DNA of 64,000 nt, from the NCBI GenBank assembly GCA_938074205.1, contig CALJES010000018.1, positions 48,520-112,519 on the forward strand, in the 5' to 3' direction. The DNA is from an uncultured bacterium. Its GTDB lineage: Bacteria > Armatimonadota > UBA5829. The position numbers and the translations under genes are program-made. Position 1 is the first letter of the stretch, and each line of letters starts with the position of its first letter. Shown here one piece after another: positions 56,857 through 64,000 of the stretch. A model generated the notes under the pieces. That model saw only the letters and a list, made by a program, of their open reading frames with translations. It searched no databases and was not told the origin of the DNA.

Positions 56857-56883
56857 TTGGCACTCTTTTGGGTAGAGTGCTAA
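56857..56883 (+). promoter_or_regulatory. CIRCE operator (HrcA binding site)
   Basis: TTGGCACTC, a 9-base spacer and GAGTGCTAA match the CIRCE consensus with one mismatch (G for A in the left arm). It overlaps the transcription start of groESL, so HrcA would repress the operon without heat stress. Confidence 0.93.
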
Positions 56884-56924
56884 TAGGATAAAAAGATTGC
56901 TTCAACAGGAGGTGACTCAAGATT

Positions 56925-57209
56925 ATGATCAAACCTCTAGGGGACAAAGTAGTTGTCGAGCCCGTGGAGGAGGAAGAGAAAAGCCCGGGCGGAATTATCT
57001 TGCCTGACACGGCAAAGAAGAAGCCGCAAGAAGGAATCGTAATAGCTGTGGGACCCGGGAAAGTTCTGGATGATGGGTCTCGTGGCGAGATGGCAGTCAA
57101 GCCGGGTGACAGGGTGATATACGCCAAATACGGTGGCACCGAGGTTACGGTTGACGGCAAGGAATACGTAATACTCGATCAGGATTCCATATACGCAATT
57201 CGCGAATAG
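56925..57209 (+). CDS. groES: Co-chaperonin GroES
   Basis: This 94-residue co-chaperonin caps the GroEL ring. It has the IKPLGDKVVVEP opening, the mobile loop with KSPGGIILPDTAKKKPQEG and the GDRVIYAKYGGTEV strand. AGGAGGTGA before the ATG is ideal. It is followed by groEL after 81 bp. Confidence 0.97.
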   Translation: MIKPLGDKVVVEPVEEEEKSPGGIILPDTAKKKPQEGIVIAVGPGKVLDDGSRGEMAVKPGDRVIYAKYGGTEVTVDGKEYVILDQDSIYAIRE

Positions 57210-57281
57210 TATTGCCGAGTCCTGTAAACTCGGCGGAAGACAGATTGGTAAATAACTGCAACACTATGAGTAAGGAGGTAA

Positions 57282-58913
<1,632 letters not shown>

Positions 58914-58963
58914 ACCTCGCCTGCAGTCTGCGCTCTGTGGACTGCGTTGATGTAAAACAAAAT

Positions 58964-58994
58964 TGCCCCGGGCGCAACACGCTCGGGGCCTTTT
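58964..58994 (+). terminator. Terminator after groEL
   Basis: GCCCCG pairs with CGGGGC, with an inner GC-rich extension, and CTTTTAG follows. Confidence 0.8.
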
Positions 58995-59039
58995 AGTTTG
59001 AATGAGGCGTTTTCAAACACGCCGCCTGCGTCTAAATTG

Positions 59040-59068
59040 TTGACCTTGATATGATGTATAGGTATACT
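59040..59068 (+). promoter_or_regulatory. Promoter of the ABC ATPase gene
   Basis: TTGACC (59040-59045) is 17 bp from TATACT (59063-59068). The expected transcription start is at about 59075, only a few bases before the ATG at 59079, so the mRNA may be leaderless. Confidence 0.75.
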
Positions 59069-59078
59069 CTTGCCTAGA

Positions 59079-60038
59079 ATGCCACTTCTTACACTAAACA
59101 ACGTTTCCGTTCGCCTAGGCAAGAGCTGGGTGCTCTGGGATGTCGGACTCGAGATCAACTCGGCGGACCTGGTTGCCGTGTTCGGTAAGTCCGGTTCCGG
59201 AAAAACGGTGCTAACTGCGGTTCTAGCGGGACTTATAAAGCCGACGCGAGGTTCCGTGGAAAGGTGTGGGCAAGATAGTGATGAGGATCTTCCGCGCGGT
59301 GTGGCGACCATCGAAAAAGATCGAATTTGGGTTATGCCGGCATTCGAGAACCCCACTGTTGCTCCTGAACTGACCGTCTATGAGAACCTATGTCTATTTG
59401 CATCGCTATCTGGGACTGCTTACCGATCGCGCAGCAGGCAGATAGCCTACATGCTTGAGTTTCTCGATCTTACAGCGCGGCGGAATGCAAAACCGTCTGA
59501 ACTTTCAACCGGTGAGCTCAAACGCGTCGAAATTGGACGCGTGTTTTTAGCAGACAGCCCGGTGGTGGTAATCGACTCGCTCTTGGACTCTATCGAGAGG
59601 GGCTTGCTAGAGAAGGTCTGGGATCATATTCTCTCAGAGCGACGGGCTAAAGGAAGAACTTTTGTTTTAACGACCAGGTCTTCTCGGATTGCCTCTTTGT
59701 GTCCTCGAATTACAGTATTGCACCGCGGCCGAAACGCGTTTACTGGGCGTCCGGAAGATTTCCGAAAGCTGGGCGGCCAAGATATGGTGGTACTAACCGA
59801 GTTAGCAAATCCTGCATTGCAGGAGAGAATTTCGGAGAGGTTGTCGGTAATTATCAAGGAAGAAGAAGGTTTTTTGTCGTTCAGAGTATCAGACGCCGAA
59901 AAAACCATAAGCTCGCTTCTGGCGGAGTTTGGTTCCGAGATCGGCTGTGTTTATCTGAGAAGACCCACTCTGGACGACGCTCTGGAGGTTCTAGAAAGTG
60001 GTACACAGAGCGTTGCTGCACATGAGGAAACTGCTTAA
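59079..60038 (+). CDS. ABC transporter ATP-binding protein with degenerate catalytic motifs
   Basis: This protein of about 319 residues has the fold of an ABC-2-type ATPase: Walker A GKSGSGKTVL, a signature-like LSTGELKRVEIGR, and Walker B VVVIDSLLDS. The catalytic Glu after the Walker B Asp is Ser, and the H-loop (TTRSSR) has no His, so hydrolysis should be weak or absent. The C-terminal 90 residues are an accessory domain. It has no Shine-Dalgarno site. A 3-helix membrane protein follows after 49 bp and is probably its partner. Confidence 0.82.
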   Translation: MPLLTLNNVSVRLGKSWVLWDVGLEINSADLVAVFGKSGSGKTVLTAVLAGLIKPTRGSVERCGQDSDEDLPRGVATIEKDRIWVMPAFENPTVAPELTVYENLCLFASLSGTAYRSRSRQIAYMLEFLDLTARRNAKPSELSTGELKRVEIGRVFLADSPVVVIDSLLDSIERGLLEKVWDHILSERRAKGRTFVLTTRSSRIASLCPRITVLHRGRNAFTGRPEDFRKLGGQDMVVLTELANPALQERISERLSVIIKEEEGFLSFRVSDAEKTISSLLAEFGSEIGCVYLRRPTLDDALEVLESGTQSVAAHEETA

Positions 60039-60087
60039 TGGTGGTATAAGTGCCATATCTGCCTAAATTGGCAAGGAGACTATCTCA

Positions 60088-60417
60088 GTGCTAGTTTGGT
60101 ATACCATAAAAAGAATACTGCGGCGTACGGCTGCGCGCCTGGTTTTCTGTGTAGCGCCCGTAGCGTGTATTTTCTTGTGCCTAATATTCCCATCCGCAAA
60201 AAGTATTCGCACAGCGCTGACGATGTGTTCTTACGGGGGTATAGGCATCGCTTTTGTCGCTGTGTGGCTTCTTGCGTTTTTCGACAACGCGACAGGGCTA
60301 GACAGGGTTATAAAGACCTACGGGGTAAGTTTTAGACAGTTACTTGGTGTCCGTTTTCTTTCGGCTTTGTCTCTGAGCTTATTGTGGGTTCTTGTTGGTT
60401 TACTTTCCAACAATTGA
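60088..60417 (+). CDS. Small three-helix membrane protein, partner of the ABC ATPase
   Basis: This 109-residue protein has three predicted membrane helices (about residues 16-36, 45-65 and 85-106) and a basic N-terminus. It starts with GTG after AAGGAG 9 bases upstream. It could be a half-sized ABC-2-like permease or a remnant of one; the usual permeases have six helices. I do not recognise a family. Confidence 0.65.
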   Translation: MLVWYTIKRILRRTAARLVFCVAPVACIFLCLIFPSAKSIRTALTMCSYGGIGIAFVAVWLLAFFDNATGLDRVIKTYGVSFRQLLGVRFLSALSLSLLWVLVGLLSNN

Positions 60418-60635
60418 TATTATGGCTGTGGTCTGAAGGCTTTTCCTAGACGTTTCACGCGTCAGCGAAGTGGTTCTCCACGCAAACTGAGGTTTGTATT
60501 GTCAAATTCTCAGTGAACCCTGTTCCGACAAGCTACTGCTACGTTGCATCGGCTCGATAGTTTCTTCGGTACTAAGGACTACCCTTAAGCTATCTTGTAC
60601 CCAAAGCTCTTAATACTATGCAGTTCGGGTTGTGG

Positions 60636-60664
60636 TTGTAAACAGAGTCGGAGTTTGGTATAAT
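60636..60664 (+). promoter_or_regulatory. Promoter of tRNA-Glu
   Basis: TTGTAA (60636-60641) and TATAAT (60659-60664) are 17 bp apart, and transcription would begin 1-3 bases before the mature tRNA. The rest of 60418-60635 shows no gene. Confidence 0.75.
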
Positions 60665-60672
60665 CTTATTGC

Positions 60673-60747
60673 GGCGCCATGGTGCATCGGTTAGCACACG
60701 GCTCTTTCAAGGCCGAAAGACGGGTTCGACTCCCGTTGGCGCCGCCA
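60673..60747 (+). tRNA. tRNA-Glu (anticodon TTC)
   Basis: The 75-base sequence folds as a complete cloverleaf: a perfect 7-bp acceptor stem (GGCGCCA with TGGCGCC), D arm GTGC...GCAC, an anticodon arm with loop CTTTCAA giving anticodon TTC, and a T arm with GGTTCGACTCC. Discriminator G and an encoded CCA end follow. Confidence 0.96.
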
Positions 60748-61156
60748 CTTAATTAATTATTGCCTCTATTGAGTTCATCGCGTCTTGGCATGGTCATTTG
60801 CTTGTGCCGCGTGTTCGATTAGCTCGCATCTACGTTACACCTTGTGACTTTGGGAGACGCGCCCATTTTGAAATTGTCAGTGCACTATTGCCTGCCAATT
60901 TATAGTTCCGTTGGCATCCTGTAGCCGCATGCCAGGCTGTCATTAGATTATGTATGCCTCCTCAGTTGATAGCGCGTGAGATTGAGCGCAGTCATTCTCT
61001 TCGGTCTTAACTGTTCCCGATCTGTTGCCACTGGCCGAAACTTATGTTGCAATGTAAGACCGCGGCACCCAACATCTTTCCGCATCATTTCAATCTAATT
61101 TAGTCCTCTTCGCAATAGCGGAATCTTGACCTTAGACCTTATGACAGATTTTGACA
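60748..61156. other. Intergenic region between tRNA-Glu and the split regulator gene
   Basis: I see no coding region, RNA gene or repeat here that can be supported. The base composition is close to that of neighbouring intergenic DNA. Confidence 0.4.
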
Positions 61157-61186
61157 TTGACACTAGGATTGTTCGCGTGGTACATA
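61157..61186 (+). promoter_or_regulatory. Probable promoter of the split regulator gene
   Basis: TTGACA (61157-61162) is 18 bp from TACATA (61181-61186). An overlapping TTGACA lies at 61151. The leader to the ATG at 61283 is about 90 bases. Confidence 0.5.
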
Positions 61187-61282
61187 TGCATGTGTTAACA
61201 CGGCATATCATAAGGAAAGTTCGACGCTTCTGAACTGAGCTTGGTCGAGAAGTATTAACTGCACGTTTTGCCAACCATTCGT

Positions 61283-62530
61283 ATGTCGGGTTCACTGGAC
61301 AGCAGCAACGGTTTGAAATGGCTAGTAGATGCGGGTCATAGCGGCCAACCCGCACAACATATGGGTCAATCTCCCACGCCGGCGCGGGGGGAATGTGCCG
61401 TTTCTTGTAGGCCTGTCTCGCTAGCTAACAGCTCCCAGCCGGTATGCACCGAATCCACTGATCTCGTGTACTCACCAGCGTGCCGGGGTGTGGAGTTCAA
61501 GACTTGGCCTCGCGGCGAATGGGTCTCTTTTTCTCAAATAGATAAGCCTCTGAGGGAATTAATCGACTTGCGTTGCTTCGATGCGGAGGGTGACTCAACT
61601 TACCAAATTGACAACATTCATTTGACGGCCAGAGCTCGCCATTGTTTCATGAGAGCGAACATACTGACGGTTGGTGAGCTGCTCAGCCTTAGCCCTAAGC
61701 GACTGATGCAGCTTCCCAACTTCGGCATAACCAGCTTGGCTGACGTTGTGATAGCATTGAGTACGCTCGTGCCAAACCTACCTGACAGTGTACCCGCCGC
61801 ATCTAACGCTACCACGAATGACTCATTGCTTGCTATGCCCATAGAGCGGCTAGGGCTGTGTCATCGTGCGTACACTCGTCTTGTTAGGATTGGAGTCCGT
61901 ACCGTTGGCGAGCTCGTCCGTTTGTCGGGAGCTGATTTGCTACGCCTGCCGGGGTTCGGCCAGCTTACATTGGACAGAGTTCGGACTGCGCTCAGATCTG
62001 TAGGTCTATGTCTAAGCGATGATTCAGTTGATCAAGATATCCACTCGTCGACGACACAAAATGATGAGAAATCACTCGCGGCCCAGTTGGAGTGGTCCGA
62101 TGAGTTGCTCAGTGCCGCACAGAATTGGCCGTTGGGTGTACTTGATTTGCCTTTGCGACTGTTAGCGCAGTTGTACGCGCACCGGTTTAGCTGGGTTGTC
62201 GAACTTGCCTCGTCCATACCAAAGAAACTCTTTGCTTGCGGTTTTACCTCCGCGCAATTGAAAACGGTACTGGCGGCGCTTAGCAAACTTGATCTACACT
62301 CGTCTGCCACCTTAGGAGCGAACCACTCGAACGACGCTGCTGCAAGCGCGTATCGGATAGATTGGTCATCCTTCGGCGGACTCGTTTCGTCTTGGTTTGC
62401 AGCTGTTCGACTTCCAGATGCCCATCAACTCGCTCTTAGGCTTTACTTCGGACTGAATGGTCAACCGGCGATGACCTACCGTATGATTGCTCGCCAGCTT
62501 GGTTGCTCAGCGGCCGTTTTCGTTGTGTAG
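61283..62530 (+). pseudogene. RpoA-CTD-repeat regulator, N-terminal part (frame broken by 67-bp insertion)
   Basis: This part encodes about 415 residues. After an unconserved N-terminus come two clear RNA polymerase alpha-CTD-like helix-hairpin-helix repeats (LTVGELLSLSPKRLMQLPNFG, then VRTVGELVRLSGADLLRLPGFG), a third degenerate one around residues 285-345, and the start of a sigma region 4-like HTH (TYRMIARQLGCSAA). The frame then ends after VFVV because of a repeat insertion at 62483-62581. No ribosome site is seen; TTG 61268 is an alternative start. It likely contacts DNA or RNA polymerase. Whether it is a real mutation or an assembly error is open. Confidence 0.75.
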
Positions 62531-62581
62531 ATGGGCCGCCAGCGTCACAATGATTGCTCGCCAGCTTGGTTGCTCAGCGGC
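62483..62581 (+). repeat. 32-bp direct repeat that splits the regulator gene
   Basis: The same 32 bases (starting ATGATTGCTCGCC) occur at 62483-62514 and 62550-62581, 67 bp apart. Between them lie 35 bases with an in-frame TAG. A hairpin (GCGGCC with GGCCGC) spans the junction. Removing 67 bp restores one continuous frame. Confidence 0.95.
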
Positions 62582-64000
62582 ACGGATTCAGCAGGTGGTG
62601 GGTCAAGCTGCGAATGTACTAAGGCTTCCAGGCGTCCAACGCCTGGTTGACCCTCTATGGGACACAATAAATCGGGTAGCCGAAAAATGCGGCGGTACCT
62701 GTGCAGCGTGGTGCACCGCATTGCACTGTGCTGAGAAATTCGGGTGGTCAGACATACGTCCGGAGCTGATAACCAGTCTGGCCAGAATCAAATGGGGCAA
62801 GTCGGTCGACTATCGGAGAGGCATAATATCTGTGAACTCGCAGAGCTCACTCACATGCGAGCCCTGCGTGGAAATAGCCAAGCAGTTACTCGACGAAAAC
62901 AACGGGTGTATGGATGCTCAGTTGTTTGCGGAAAGTCTACTCCAACATATTGGCCTCACTGAAGCTCCGCGAGCGGATTGGATGGTTGAACAAGTGTGTA
63001 GCTACTTCAGCAGTGTCCAGCGTGATATCGTATACAACGGTGCACATGTGTCGCGGCGCGCTGGTCGTGAACGTGTTAAAAAGATGGCGGGCAATAAACG
63101 CGGCAGACTATATACGGCAGTTATTGAGGCTTTCAAGCGATTAGGTGGGCCTGCACGGCTTTCGGAAATTGCCGCGATTGTCAGATCTATCGACGAGCGG
63201 TTTGCACACCACACGGAATGGAACATCTATACATGTATTGCTCGTCGGCCTGAAAACTTCGTGCGTGTTGACCGCGGCGTGTACGCCTACGTTGACAGAT
63301 CTGTCGGAACCTCTGAGGAGGAACATGAGATGTCTGTGGTTCCCTGGACTCGCATAGAAGCGCTGCGCCAAAGTGGCGATCTACTGCGTGCACTGAGGTT
63401 GGTTCGAGACAGCCTACGCTCCTTGGAAATCTCGTCCCAGGATGTAGAGCGACTTAGGCAGATAGACCGCGAATTGGAGCAACAGCTAGTTCGCCAAGCA
63501 CAGGTTAAATATCAAGCTTCTTCCTCTGCTGCGGGCCCCACTGCTCAGTTTCCTGACACTGACGCATCGAAGGAAAAATTAGTCCAGCTGAGTATTAGAG
63601 CTCAGGGGATGCTTCGCATTCTGCGCGATATGCCGGCGGGCGAGCACAGTATGTGGCAGATTGTAGGTTGGCTTACCAAGCACGACCGAGTACAAGAGAT
63701 CGAAGAGTTCATAGTAGGCGATACTGCCACCGAATCGCCTAGACACATAGAAGACGGCACAGATGTATGTTTTGACTGCACAGAACTCACCCCTTGTTCT
63801 CAAAGGCTTGCAGCCCTGCGTGACGCTCAGGAAAAGAGGGCGTTACTAAGAGTGTATAGATTTGGTTATTACAAATATCTCAAGAGGTCGATGGACGCCA
63901 GACATTTTGCTCGACTCCTACTTTCTGATCCTCTGATGTTGAAGTTCGCAGTGGCTTATGCAACTGCCGTTGATGCGAAACAAGAGCTCCAGCAGAAAGG
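62550..64000 (+). pseudogene. Regulator C-terminal part: sigma region 4 / HARE-HTH-like domains (runs off right edge)
   Basis: From the second repeat copy the frame is open to the window edge (about 483 codons). It restarts the sigma-70 region 4-like HTH (MIARQLGCSAARIQQVV), then an alpha-helical part with Cys pairs, and around 63125-63300 a winged-helix HARE-HTH-like segment (RLSEIAAIVRSI... YTCIARRPENFVRVDRGVYA region). A later coiled stretch and a C-x2-C...C pattern (VCFDCTELTPCS) follow. Together with the upstream part it forms one large transcription-linked protein. It could be expressed separately from ATG 62550, but no ribosome site is clear. Confidence 0.75.

Overview
The window looks like one contiguous chromosomal piece of a flagellated, Gram-negative-type bacterium from a poorly cultured lineage. 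Several features point that way. It has a flagellar export/regulation cluster (flhB-flhA-flhF-flhG-fliA), a PEP-CTERM sorting signal, a CIRCE-controlled groESL operon, multiheme cytochromes, two cyclic-di-AMP (ydaO-type) riboswitches, and many carbohydrate-active and Gfo/Idh/MocA genes. This mix recalls Armatimonadota or a neighbouring phylum, but that is an inference and no 16S is present. Many promoters are close to the sigma-70 consensus with 17-18 bp spacing. No insertion sequence, integrase or CRISPR array was seen.

Layout. 1-6643 (+): flagellar block, starting inside flhB and ending with small membrane/coiled-coil proteins after fliA. 6621-8444 (-): membrane glycosyltransferase with TPRs. 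8765-9946 (+): oxidoreductase. 10124-16074 (-): tpiA, pgk, gapA and the membrane pyrophosphatase hppA, separated by clear hairpin terminators. 16438-19647 (-): GH172-like protein, BNR-type protein, flavodoxin. 19761-21349 (+): cyclase and alpha/beta hydrolase. 21355-25682 (-): metallophosphoesterase, YhaN/SbcC-like ATPase and YhaO/SbcD-like nuclease, preceded by promoter, c-di-AMP riboswitch and terminator. 26237-26998 (+): nadE. 27198-30955 (-): rmlA-rmlC-rmlB, an SH3-NlpC/P60 peptidase and a small protein. 31115-33502 (+): pdxA and a second oxidoreductase. 33493-37597 (-): GH38 mannosidase and class III aminotransferase. 37940-41105 (+): a structured leader resembling parts of a TPP riboswitch, a methyltransferase and a GH65-like enzyme. 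41148-45172 (-): sugar ABC importer (two permeases and a binding lipoprotein, no ATPase) plus a URO-D-like protein. 45430-55381: PEP-CTERM protein, queA, HTH protein, glycosyltransferase, secreted glycosidase-like protein and two tandem UshA-like/tetraheme cytochrome proteins. 55440-56655 (-): phosphodiester glycosidase behind a second c-di-AMP riboswitch. 56824-60417 (+): groES-groEL, then an unusual ABC ATPase with a 3-TM partner. 60673: tRNA-Glu. 61283-64000 (+): a gene for an RpoA-CTD / sigma region 4 / HARE-HTH-like protein, broken by a 67-bp direct-repeat insertion and running off the right edge.

The most interesting points are the c-di-AMP riboswitch in front of a DNA-repair-type nuclease operon, the split transcription-factor-like gene at the right end, the structured leader before the methyltransferase, the degenerate ABC ATPase, and the duplicated UshA-like/cytochrome proteins.
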